From Burkholderiales bacterium (GTDB lineage Bacteria > Pseudomonadota > Gammaproteobacteria > Burkholderiales > Casimicrobiaceae): a stretch of 5,828 nt of DNA. Made by a program: the position numbers and the translations under genes. The stretch is from contig JAIRPA010000113.1 in NCBI GenBank assembly GCA_031257235.1, forward strand, positions 1 through 5,828, given 5' to 3'. This document shows, one piece after another, positions 1 through 5,501 of the stretch. Numbering within the stretch: position 1 is the stretch's first letter; every line of letters begins with the position of its first letter. The notes beneath the pieces are model-generated. The model searched no databases. It saw nothing but the letters and a program-made list of their open reading frames with translations, and was not told where the DNA came from.

Positions 1-19
1 TCCTGATTCCTGACCCCTG
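1..19 (+). repeat. Short TGATTCC-type heptamer tract
   Basis: The window opens with one exact TGATTCC (4-10) followed by the degenerate unit TGACCCC (11-17). The same heptamer family forms the longer tract at 1169-1230 and reappears inverted at 4505-4530. The tract may extend left of the window. No function can be read from it. Confidence 0.6.
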
Positions 20-92
20 AGCCGCCGAAGGGCTACAATAGGCAACATCGCCCCAACCCATCTGCGGCGACTTTTTTAAATCTTTGCAAATT

Positions 93-1055
93 ATGAGCGC
101 ATACCCATACCAAAAGGCTCCGTCCTTCCGAAGCAAAAATAAGGGAGCGGCAAAAAAAGCACCCTCTCTTGATAAAAAGTTCGAGGCATTTTTGCTCAGA
201 GCGCAGGCAGAAAGAATATTCAAACCCAAAGCCGCGCCTAATCCCAAATTATTCACCAAGCACAATAAACGAAGGAAAAGCATTGCTTTGGTTGAAGATT
301 ATCTGGGCGACGTGTGGTGGGTTTATACCCGAATGCCCACAAAGCACGGTTTTAAAATTCATAAAGGTCGCCCCGAAAAATTAGACGGCAAACGCACGAG
401 TAGCACGACGGTGATTCCCACGCCGGATTTGATTCAATATTTGCGCAACGTTTCTTATTACCACACCGGTCCCGTTGACTTGCCGCTTAGCATCAACACG
501 ATCACGCGTTTGTATCGGAAATACTGCAAAATTCCTCAGGTTCAAGACTACAAAAACATCACATGGAACGTGTTCCAAACGCCCAGACCCACCGGTCACG
601 GCTTTCCGATTTTGCTGGGTCGCCCTGCCCGAAAACAGGATGGCAGTGCCGGCTGGGATAAAATCATCCCCACGCCACCACTCATCCAATTTTTGGCGGC
701 GCAAATCAAAGCCGGGGTTTTAATCGAACATATTGATTTACCGATTTCTTGGTCAACCATAAAAAGTTTGCTTGATGAGGCAAAGATTAAACCGGACGTG
801 ACTTCCGTGAAAGACTACGCCGGCGTTAAATGGAATGTTTATCAAACCGTCCCCACCCGACACGGCTTTACGATTTATCGGGGTAAGCTCGCCAATGTTC
901 CCCCCAAAGAACAACCGCGCATTCCCCGATTCATCGTCACCCCGGCATTGGCAAAATACTTAAAAGCGCACCCCGATTATGAGACGATTGATCTGCCGAT
1001 CGCCCGCAAAAAACTGTATGAGTTACGCAGACTCTTCAACATCAAGAAACGCTGA
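93..1055 (+). CDS. Unrecognised basic protein with three ~80-residue repeated modules
   Basis: This is a 320-residue protein of unknown function. The ATG at 93 is preferred; a TTG at 84 would add three residues, and neither start has a clear Shine-Dalgarno sequence. The first ~66 residues are rich in Lys, Arg, Pro and Ala and look disordered and basic. The rest is three tandem modules (about residues 67-147, 150-232 and 239-317). Each has a D-Y-x(4)-W-x-V-[YF] start, then P-T-x-H-G-F-x-I and G-[RK], a [IV]-[IV]-[PT]-[PA] plus helix stretch, and a closing [IV]-D-L-P-[IL] motif followed by a short helix such as STIKSLL or NTITRLY. The end resembles the recognition part of a helix-turn-helix. 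I see no signal peptide, membrane segment or catalytic motif. The basic N-terminus and helix-turn-helix-like ends suggest nucleic acid binding, but this is inference. The gene is convergent with the carbonic anhydrase gene and isolated by repeats on both sides. Confidence 0.8.
   Translation: MSAYPYQKAPSFRSKNKGAAKKAPSLDKKFEAFLLRAQAERIFKPKAAPNPKLFTKHNKRRKSIALVEDYLGDVWWVYTRMPTKHGFKIHKGRPEKLDGKRTSSTTVIPTPDLIQYLRNVSYYHTGPVDLPLSINTITRLYRKYCKIPQVQDYKNITWNVFQTPRPTGHGFPILLGRPARKQDGSAGWDKIIPTPPLIQFLAAQIKAGVLIEHIDLPISWSTIKSLLDEAKIKPDVTSVKDYAGVKWNVYQTVPTRHGFTIYRGKLANVPPKEQPRIPRFIVTPALAKYLKAHPDYETIDLPIARKKLYELRRLFNIKKR
291..1043 (+). repeat. Three tandem ~80-codon modules inside the unknown protein
   Basis: Module 1 covers 291-533, module 2 540-788 and module 3 807-1043. 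The protein repeats are clear (WWVYTRMPTKHGF, WNVFQTPRPTGHGF and WNVYQTVPTRHGF; VDLPLS, IDLPIS and IDLPIA), while the DNA copies are well diverged. This points to an old internal triplication kept by selection rather than a recent duplication. The linker between the GF-x-I strand and the DLP motif varies in length and composition (SST, GSAG and PPKEQ types), so it is probably a surface loop. Confidence 0.85.
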
Positions 1056-1082
1056 ACCGGTATTCGGTAAAGGTGGTTTTTC

Positions 1083-1107
1083 GTAGGGGGCGGACTTGTC
1101 CGTCCCG
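1083..1107 (+). repeat. REP-like hairpin 1 (GTAG foot)
   Basis: GTAG (1083-1086) is followed by a stem in which GGGCGGAC (1088-1095) pairs across a TT loop with GTCCGTCCC (1098-1106), with one bulged T. A GTAG tetranucleotide at the stem foot and a bulged short stem are known traits of REP sequences recognised by RAYT/TnpA-REP proteins. It lies between two convergent genes, where it could also help end transcription. Confidence 0.6.
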
Positions 1108-1115
1108 CAAAAGGC

Positions 1116-1161
1116 GAAAAAACCGGATTGCGGGTCACTTCCTTCGGTCGCCGCAATGACG
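1116..1161 (+). repeat. Dispersed hairpin repeat B, copy 1
   Basis: ATTGCGG (1127-1133) pairs with CCGCAAT (1151-1157). The left side is a run of six A followed by CCGGATTGCGGGTC, and the right side is CCGCAATGACG. Both flanks recur in inverted orientation at 4607-4660, while the loop sequences differ. It sits just downstream of REP-like hairpin 1 in the same order seen, inverted, at 4607-4695. Confidence 0.65.
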
Positions 1162-1168
1162 GTGTTTC

Positions 1169-1230
1169 TGATTCCTGATTCCTGATTCCTGATTCCTGAT
1201 TCCTGATTCCTGACCTCTGATTCCTGATCC
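1169..1230 (+). repeat. Tandem heptamer TGATTCC, about nine units
   Basis: Six perfect TGATTCC units (1169-1210) are followed by one degenerate unit (TGACCTC), one perfect unit and a partial one. The tract ends at 1230, the base next to the stop codon of the carbonic anhydrase gene (1231-1233). A seven-base period with perfect units suggests slippage-prone DNA whose length may vary between strains. It is non-coding here. Confidence 0.9.
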
Positions 1231-1866
1231 TTAGCGCCCCATCCGCACGAATCCGCGCTCGTGGTGATCGTAGTATTCGATTTCGCCGGTTTCGATGCTG
1301 AAATACCAGCCGCGCAATTGAAGCTGACCGGCGTCCACGCGTCGTTTGACTTCCGGGTAGGTCAAAAGATGATTCAACTGAAACAGCACCGACATTTTTT
1401 CGGTCAGCTCCAGCCGTTCTTCGTGCGAAATATCCGAGGGAGCGTTGTGCGCCACATAAGTCTTTGCTTCTTTCGCAAGCTCAATCCATTTACGAACGTG
1501 AACCAAATTTTTTCCGTGCGGAATTTTATACATTCCGCTGATCGCACCGCAATGCGAATGCCCGCACACGATGATGTTGGAGACGTTCAACACAGATACC
1601 GCGTATTCAATGCCGGCGGCGGTCGCGTGAAATTCGTTGTCGGCGGCGAAAGGCTCGACCATATTGCCGACGTTGCGCATGATGAATAGCTCGCCCGGTC
1701 CGGCGTCGGTGATCAGCCCGGGGTCAACGCGGGAATCCGCACAGGCGATGAAAAGCACGCGCGGGCGCTGCCCTTGCTTGACCAAGTCTTGAAATTTATC
1801 TTCGTATTTCTGAAACGACGTTTTTCTGAAACGCTCGAATCCTTTAACCAATGCGTTGATGTCCAT
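1231..1866 (-). CDS. can: Beta-class carbonic anhydrase
   Basis: This cytoplasmic zinc enzyme interconverts CO2 and bicarbonate. The ATG at 1866 gives 211 residues, near the usual length of the family. It is supported by AGGA five bases upstream; a TTG at 1893 would add nine residues without an evident ribosome binding site. The family signatures are intact: CADSRVDP with Cys42, Asp44 and Arg46, and GHSHCGA with His103 and Cys106. These give the Cys-His-Cys zinc set and the Asp-Arg pair typical of beta-carbonic anhydrases. RNVGN (64-68) and the GIEYAV helix (85-90) also match. There is no signal peptide. It is the last gene of the minus-strand run, 82 bases after the menF-like gene; that gap holds no repeat, so co-transcription is plausible. 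The family is certain, and the symbol can is by analogy with E. coli. Confidence 0.95.
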   Translation of the reverse strand: MDINALVKGFERFRKTSFQKYEDKFQDLVKQGQRPRVLFIACADSRVDPGLITDAGPGELFIMRNVGNMVEPFAADNEFHATAAGIEYAVSVLNVSNIIVCGHSHCGAISGMYKIPHGKNLVHVRKWIELAKEAKTYVAHNAPSDISHEERLELTEKMSVLFQLNHLLTYPEVKRRVDAGQLQLRGWYFSIETGEIEYYDHHERGFVRMGR

Positions 1867-1869
1867 AAT

Positions 1870-1876
1870 TTTCCTG
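1870..1876 (-). promoter_or_regulatory. Ribosome binding site deciding the carbonic anhydrase start
   Basis: On the minus strand CAGGAAA lies just ahead of the ATG at 1866, with AGGA five bases from the start codon. This favours MDINAL as the true N-terminus over the upstream TTG at 1893. Confidence 0.7.
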
Positions 1877-1948
1877 ATGAGTGTTTCCGGCAAGACGCAA
1901 CATTACACGGTATCGGCGAAAAGCACCACTTTTTGTTGAGAAATAAAC

Positions 1949-3361
1949 TTACTTTAACCCGCGATTCCAAGATCGACTGAATAACGAACCCAAAGCGGCG
2001 GTTTTATTGTTCAACTCCTGCCATTCTTCTTCGTCGTTGGAGCCCTCCACGATGCCGCACCCTGCGTAAAAGAAAACACGATTGCGATCAATTAAGGCAC
2101 TGCGCAACGTCACGGCAAATTCCGCATCGTCTTTCCCGTGATACCCGATGGAGCCCGCATACCACTCGCGCGGGAAGGGCTCGTTCATGGCGATGAACTT
2201 TAAAGCGGCGGCTCGCGGCAACCCTGCCACCGCGGCGGTGGGTTGCAAGCGCCGAACACACAACGCGTCGTCCGCGTTCGATAAATGCGCCGTGATGGTC
2301 GAACGCAGGTGTTGAATGTTGCGTAAACGAACGACTTCCATCGGAGAAACATTTAAAGTATCGGTCACCTCCGACAAACGTTCGGTGATGTCGTCGATCA
2401 CAAACTGATGTTCGTGGACGTTTTTGGGGTCGTGCTTTAAGGCGTTTGCCAATTGTTGCGCGTCGTGATGGTTGGCCGCGTTTTTTGTGGTGCCCGCCAG
2501 GGCTTCGGTCAATAGGGTTTGCCCTTCGCGGCGGAAAAGTCTTTCCGGCGTTGCGCCCAAAAACGCGCGTGCGCTCGAAAAAGCGATCATAAAATGATAA
2601 CAATGACGATTCTTAATAAGACTTTCCGCCACCACCGATTCCGGTGAAACGTCGTGTTCAAAGGTATAAGCCACCCGCCGCGCCGGCACGACTTTTTTAA
2701 ATTGTTCGGTATCGATCATCGCCAACGCGCGCGTGATGATCGTGTTCCACGCGCGACGATCCGGCAACACCTGATCTAAGCTGCCGTGATGATCGAAGTC
2801 AGGCAAATGACCGACGGGCGGGGTTAAACAATCCAGCGCCGCCAACGCCTCATGCGCGTCTGAAATGATGTTTGACGCCACAGCCGATTGTGAAGCTATG
2901 TGGCAGAAAAGCGTTAAGGTTTGCCCCAAAACACGCCATTCAAATCGCGGCAAAAACCAAAAATCGTGAATGCCTTTTTGCGCGTCGCTCGCCGGCAACG
3001 GAAAGGCGTTGATGCCCCAAAGGCGTAAGTCGGGATGAAGCGCGCGGTTGCGTCCATGATGAGCGGCGCTGTCCATTGCGCTGTCAATGTTGTTATAGAT
3101 TTTGACCGCGCCCACGGTCGCGCAGTAATGATCACCCTTATTTTCACCGTGCGCATGATCGGTGTCGCGCGGCATCCAAAATAACTTTGGATAATCGCTT
3201 TGCACGTGGAGCAAAGATAACAACATTTCCGGCGTCATGGATGCGTCACACGTCGCGCTCAAGGTGATGATGCCGTCGGTAGAAAGCGGTGCGCTGTTCA
3301 AAAACGAACGGAGTTGATCGGCAATCGCGGTTTTGAGTGTGTCAAACCAAGAAGCGTTCAT
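1949..3361 (-). CDS. menF: Isochorismate synthase, MenF type
   Basis: This enzyme converts chorismate to isochorismate, the entry step to menaquinone and to some siderophores. It has 470 residues from the ATG at 3361; a TTG at 3388 would add nine residues and overlap mnmA. The N-terminal half is variable, as in the family. The C-terminal chorismate-binding domain is complete: KVVPAR (223-228, with the Lys expected to act as general base), FLGATPERL (267-275), EALAGT (286-291, with the Glu expected to be the general acid), EHQ (Glu317, a likely Mg ligand), RLRNIQHL, LQPTAAVAGLPR (372-383), REWYAGSIGY and GCGIVEGS (434-441). The Gln in LQPTAAVAG, where EntC-like proteins usually have His, is as I recall it in E. 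coli MenF. It lacks fused salicylate-forming or amidotransferase domains. It starts four bases after mnmA ends and has no strong ribosome binding site, so translation is probably coupled. No other men or siderophore gene is visible, so the pathway it feeds is undecided. Confidence 0.9.
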   Translation of the reverse strand: MNASWFDTLKTAIADQLRSFLNSAPLSTDGIITLSATCDASMTPEMLLSLLHVQSDYPKLFWMPRDTDHAHGENKGDHYCATVGAVKIYNNIDSAMDSAAHHGRNRALHPDLRLWGINAFPLPASDAQKGIHDFWFLPRFEWRVLGQTLTLFCHIASQSAVASNIISDAHEALAALDCLTPPVGHLPDFDHHGSLDQVLPDRRAWNTIITRALAMIDTEQFKKVVPARRVAYTFEHDVSPESVVAESLIKNRHCYHFMIAFSSARAFLGATPERLFRREGQTLLTEALAGTTKNAANHHDAQQLANALKHDPKNVHEHQFVIDDITERLSEVTDTLNVSPMEVVRLRNIQHLRSTITAHLSNADDALCVRRLQPTAAVAGLPRAAALKFIAMNEPFPREWYAGSIGYHGKDDAEFAVTLRSALIDRNRVFFYAGCGIVEGSNDEEEWQELNNKTAALGSLFSRSWNRGLK

Positions 3362-3365
3362 TATT

Positions 3366-4469
3366 TCAACGAGTGATATTATCGACAATCACGCCGCCGC
3401 CCAAGCAGGTCTCCCCTTCATAAAATACGGCGTATTGTCCGGGCGTGGGTGTCCATTGAGGCGTGTCAAACTGCGCCTTCCAAAGGTCGGCATCGTGGGC
3501 ATCGGGGGTCAAACGACACGGCGCGTCGGGCATACGGTAGCGCAGTTTGGCGGAAATCGCGCTTCCCCCCTCCGGCGGCGCGCCGGCAATCCAGTGCAAC
3601 GCGCGAATCCATACGGTGGATTGATACAAAAGCGGATGATCGTGCCCCTGTGCCACCACCAGAGTATTGTCGGCAAGTCTTTTTTGCGCGACAAACCACG
3701 GCGTTTCATGCGCGTTTTTCACGCCGCCTATCCCCAGCCCCTGCCGCTGCCCTAAGGTGTAATACGCCAAGCCTTGATGGGTGCCCAAGATCGCCCCTTC
3801 GGGGGTGACGATGTTGCCCGGCGTTTTGGGCAGATAGCGCGACAAAAACTCGCGGAACGGACGCTCACCGATGAAGCAAATCCCGGTGGAGTCTTTTTTT
3901 TGCCACGTGGGGATGTGGTGGGTTTTGGCCAACGCGCGAACGTCGGATTTTTTCAGCGTCGCCAAAGGGAATCGCGCGGGTTTTAATTGCGCCTGCGTTA
4001 GGCGATGCAAAAAATAACTTTGGTCTTTGGAAAGATCGCGCGCCTTTTTGAGCCGCGTGAATGCGCCGTGTTCCACACCCGCGTAATGCCCGGTGGCAAT
4101 CGCATCCGCGCCTAATTGCATGGCGTGATCCAAAAACGCGCGAAATTTGATTTCGCTGTTGCACAACACGTCGGGGTTGGGGGTGCGTCCGGCTTCGTAT
4201 TCCGTCAGAAAATGCGCAAAAACCCGTTCTTTGTATTCGGCGGAAAAGTTGACGGCTTCAAGCTCGATACCGATCACGTCGGCGCACGCGGCGGCGTCGA
4301 TTAAATCTTGACGCGACGAACAGTAAAGGTCGGTGTCGTCATCTTCCCAATTTTTCATAAAGACGCCAACCACCTCGTGGCCTTCCTGCTTTAAAAGCCA
4401 CGCGGCGACGGAGGAATCAACCCCGCCGGACAAACCGACAATAATGCGCTGATGCAATTTTTGAGACAC
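3366..4469 (-). CDS. mnmA: tRNA-specific 2-thiouridylase MnmA
   Basis: MnmA adds sulfur to C2 of the wobble uridine in tRNAs for Lys, Glu and Gln, using ATP and persulfide sulfur delivered by the IscS/Tus relay in gammaproteobacteria. It has 367 residues, the usual family size. Visible motifs are the PP-loop SGGVDSS (14-20), the FMKNW segment (37-41), PDVLCN with catalytic Cys103, the tRNA-binding middle region, and STGICFIGER with the second catalytic Cys198. The C-terminal barrel ends in AVFYEGETCLGGG. The start is the GTG at 4469. It places the PP-loop at the same distance from the N-terminus as in E. coli, although no Shine-Dalgarno sequence is evident. It is the first gene of the minus-strand run and is divergent from hcp. 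It appears complete and functional. Confidence 0.97.
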   Translation of the reverse strand: MSQKLHQRIIVGLSGGVDSSVAAWLLKQEGHEVVGVFMKNWEDDDTDLYCSSRQDLIDAAACADVIGIELEAVNFSAEYKERVFAHFLTEYEAGRTPNPDVLCNSEIKFRAFLDHAMQLGADAIATGHYAGVEHGAFTRLKKARDLSKDQSYFLHRLTQAQLKPARFPLATLKKSDVRALAKTHHIPTWQKKDSTGICFIGERPFREFLSRYLPKTPGNIVTPEGAILGTHQGLAYYTLGQRQGLGIGGVKNAHETPWFVAQKRLADNTLVVAQGHDHPLLYQSTVWIRALHWIAGAPPEGGSAISAKLRYRMPDAPCRLTPDAHDADLWKAQFDTPQWTPTPGQYAVFYEGETCLGGGVIVDNITR

Positions 4470-4495
4470 GGAAACGAGTAAGGGTAAAAGTGTGT

Positions 4496-4501
4496 ATTTT
4501 A
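4496..4501 (-). promoter_or_regulatory. Possible -10 box for mnmA
   Basis: TAAAAT on the minus strand matches the sigma70 -10 consensus at five of six bases and lies 26 bases ahead of the GTG start. No convincing -35 hexamer lies at 15-18 bases; the heptamer repeat begins there and may have replaced the original upstream sequence. This is a weak call. Confidence 0.25.
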
Positions 4502-4504
4502 ATC

Positions 4505-4530
4505 GGAATCAGGGGTTCAGGTATCAGGTC
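4505..4530 (-). repeat. Degenerate heptamer tract, inverted
   Basis: Read on the minus strand it runs GACC, TGATACC, TGAACCCC, TGATTCC. These are units of the same family as at 1169-1230 but in opposite orientation, so the minus-strand gene run is bracketed by inverted tracts. A further partial copy (ATTCCTGAACCCC) stands at 4759-4771 on the plus strand. Confidence 0.55.
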
Positions 4531-4533
4531 AGC

Positions 4534-4559
4534 GTAGGGGGCGCCGCCCTCGGCGCCCC
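4534..4559 (+). repeat. REP-like hairpin 2 (GTAG foot)
   Basis: GTAG (4534-4537) is followed directly by GGGGCGCCG (4538-4546), which pairs perfectly over nine base pairs with CGGCGCCCC (4551-4559) across a CCCT loop. The orientation is opposite to hairpins 3 and 4. Confidence 0.65.
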
Positions 4560-4606
4560 GAATACAAAACTCGAAATCAAATCCTCCTCTCCGCAATTCC
4601 TCACCT

Positions 4607-4660
4607 CGTCATTGCGGGCAGTCCTGCCGTAGGCAGGCAGACCCGCAATCCGGTTTTTCG
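4607..4660 (-). repeat. Dispersed hairpin repeat B, copy 2 (inverted)
   Basis: The outer stem ATTGCGGG (4611-4618) pairs with CCCGCAAT (4642-4649). An inner stem CCTGCC (4623-4628) pairs with GGCAGG (4632-4637) around a GTA loop. On the minus strand it shares CG, an A run and CCGGATTGCGGGTC on one side and CCGCAATGACG on the other with copy 1 at 1116-1161. The interior differs. Confidence 0.7.
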
Positions 4661-4671
4661 ATGTTTTTTCC

Positions 4672-4695
4672 GGGCGAGGCAAGCCTCGCCCCTAC
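4672..4695 (-). repeat. REP-like hairpin 3 (GTAG foot)
   Basis: Read on the minus strand, GTAG (4695-4692) leads into GGGCGAGGC, which pairs over nine perfect base pairs with GCCTCGCCC across a TT loop. It stands beside hairpin B copy 2 in the same relative order as hairpin 1 and copy 1. Confidence 0.65.
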
Positions 4696-4727
4696 TTGAG
4701 ATTCCGCGTTTTGCAATGTTTCCTTTC

Positions 4728-4753
4728 GGGACGCTGTGGACAGCGCCCCCTAC
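4728..4753 (-). repeat. REP-like hairpin 4 (GTAG foot)
   Basis: Read on the minus strand, GTAG (4753-4750) is followed by G and then GGGCGCTGT, which pairs with ACAGCGTCCC across a CC loop with one bulged T. The bulge sits at the same place as in hairpin 1. The arm sequence differs, but the pairing and the foot are kept. Confidence 0.65.
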
Positions 4754-4844
4754 GCCTAATTCCTGAACCCCGCCGCCTCAAAAAATAATTATGAAAAAAT
4801 ACCAAAAAAATGTTCACATCGCAAAAAACTGTGCTAATCTTTCC

Positions 4845-4865
4845 TCACGTAAATAATTTACGTGA
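4845..4865. promoter_or_regulatory. Perfect 21-base palindrome upstream of hcp, operator-like
   Basis: The arm TCACGTAAAT is mirrored exactly around a single central A. The one-base centre and AT-rich core suit a dimeric regulator site better than an RNA hairpin. It lies 115 bases ahead of the hcp start codon and roughly 100 bases ahead of the promoter candidate at 4926-4954, which would suit an activator. It also lies just after a weak alternative promoter (TTCACA 4813-4818, TAATCT 4835-4840), where it would suit a repressor. The binding protein is unknown. Confidence 0.5.
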
Positions 4866-4880
4866 CGTTGTTTAAGCCGC

Positions 4881-4909
4881 GCCTCTGCTTTTTGGCAAAG
4901 GCACTTTTT
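4881..4909 (+). terminator. Terminator-like hairpin in the hcp upstream region
   Basis: GCCTCTGC (4881-4888) pairs with GCAAAGGC (4895-4902) with one C-A mismatch and a six-base loop, followed by AC and five T. It could stop transcripts entering from upstream or act as an attenuator in a long hcp leader. It is moderate as a terminator because of the mismatch and short T run. Confidence 0.35.
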
Positions 4910-4925
4910 GAAAAAATTTTATCTT

Positions 4926-4954
4926 TTTAGAAAGATATGATGTTTTTTTATACT
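4926..4954 (+). promoter_or_regulatory. Candidate sigma70 promoter of hcp
   Basis: TTTAGA (4926-4931, four of six matches to the -35 consensus) and TATACT (4949-4954, five of six to the -10) are 17 bases apart. Transcription would begin near 4961, just ahead of AAGGAG, giving a leader of about 20 bases. The stretch is very AT-rich, so chance matches are possible. Confidence 0.4.
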
Positions 4955-4979
4955 TTAATTTTTGTGAAGGAGTTTTGCA

Positions 4980-5483
4980 ATGAAAGATATTTACCTCAAG
5001 ATAGATAATCCTAGCGTTAAAGGCGAGAGCGCCGATAAAGACCACGCAGATTGGATTGAATTATCGTCGTTTTCGCACTCAATCGTGCAACCCAAGAGCG
5101 CGACTGCGTCAACCGCCGGTGGTCACACCTCCGAGCGTGTAATGCACGCTGATATTGTAGTTGTCAAAGATGAAGATTTATCTTCGCCTCTCTTGGCTCA
5201 ATACTGCTCCGGCGGTCAAACGTTTGACCAAATCACAATCGAATTTTATCGCGCAGACGGCGAAGGCAATCGCGTGTTGTACAAAGAGGTCAAACTGAAA
5301 CACGCCATCATCAGTTCAATTGCCACTGAAGCCTCAGGCGCAGGCGTTCCTTCAGAACGGCTGACATTTAAATACGCAGCCATTCAATGGAAATACACGA
5401 AACAGAAGATTGGCGGCAACCAAAGTGGCGTCACTCAAGGTGCTTGGAGTCTTACCAAGAACGACAAAACGTTCTCAGTGTAA
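4980..5483 (+). CDS. hcp: Type VI secretion tube protein Hcp
   Basis: Hcp forms stacked hexameric rings that make the inner tube of the T6SS; it is exported and can carry effectors in its lumen. The protein has 167 residues, the usual size of a plain Hcp with no fused toxin domain. Family features are the KGES-DKDHADWIEL start (14-28), the HSIVQPKSATAS and GGHTSERV segments (33-54), the YCSGGQTFDQITIEFYRADG region from residue 75, and the closing KYAAIQWKY with a W-S-L strand. There is no Sec signal peptide, as expected. The ATG at 4980 is set by a strong AAGGAG seven bases upstream. The amidase gene follows after 18 bases with its own AGGAG, so the two are probably one transcript. No sheath, baseplate or VgrG gene is in view, so this could be an orphan hcp-effector island rather than part of the main T6SS cluster. 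Confidence 0.95.
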   Translation: MKDIYLKIDNPSVKGESADKDHADWIELSSFSHSIVQPKSATASTAGGHTSERVMHADIVVVKDEDLSSPLLAQYCSGGQTFDQITIEFYRADGEGNRVLYKEVKLKHAIISSIATEASGAGVPSERLTFKYAAIQWKYTKQKIGGNQSGVTQGAWSLTKNDKTFSV

Positions 5484-5501
5484 TCACCCTAGGAGAAAAC
5501 C

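Larger units (their letters stand above)
4470..4979. other. 510-base divergent intergenic region between mnmA and hcp
   Basis: I see no gene here on either strand. The mnmA side (4505-4770) is G+C-rich and packed with repeats: an inverted heptamer tract, three REP-like hairpins and one copy of hairpin B. From about 4775 the sequence becomes strongly AT-rich and holds the hcp control region, with a palindrome, a terminator-like hairpin, a promoter candidate and a ribosome binding site. Each is listed separately. Confidence 0.8.

Noticed and set aside
1..83. Terminator or small gene at the left edge
   Set aside because: Only weak four- to six-base complementarities around a long loop precede the T run at 72-77, and there is no open frame of note.
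1169..1230. CRISPR array
   Set aside because: The period is seven bases with no spacers; it is a simple tandem repeat.
1261..1689. Plus-strand 142-codon frame opposite the carbonic anhydrase gene
   Set aside because: It is antisense to a gene with all zinc and Asp-Arg motifs intact, and it has no motif or ribosome binding site of its own.
1867..1893. TTG start at 1893 for the carbonic anhydrase
   Set aside because: The ATG at 1866 has a well-placed AGGA, while the TTG lacks one and adds residues not needed for the family.
2088..2603. Minus-strand frame of 171 codons inside menF
   Set aside because: It is a shifted frame of the intact menF-like gene, with an Arg-rich translation and no recognisable domain.
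1949..3361. Salicylate synthase or anthranilate synthase
   Set aside because: The motif set, notably LQPTAAVAG and the MenF-like C-terminus, fits isochorismate synthase best, and there is no amidotransferase partner or TrpE-like N-terminal motif.
3362..3388. TTG start at 3388 for the menF-like gene
   Set aside because: It would overlap the mnmA end by 23 bases. The ATG at 3361 follows the mnmA stop by four bases, a natural coupling arrangement.
3333..3808. Plus-strand open frames of 119-140 codons opposite mnmA
   Set aside because: They lie wholly or mostly antisense to a complete, motif-bearing mnmA. Their translations are rich in Arg, Pro and Gly and low in family-like motifs, typical of G+C-rich shadow frames.
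4860..4979. Sigma54 promoter for hcp
   Set aside because: Sigma54 control is common for T6SS genes, so I looked for GG and GC spaced ten bases apart. The TGGCA at 4893-4897 has no matching GC at the required distance.
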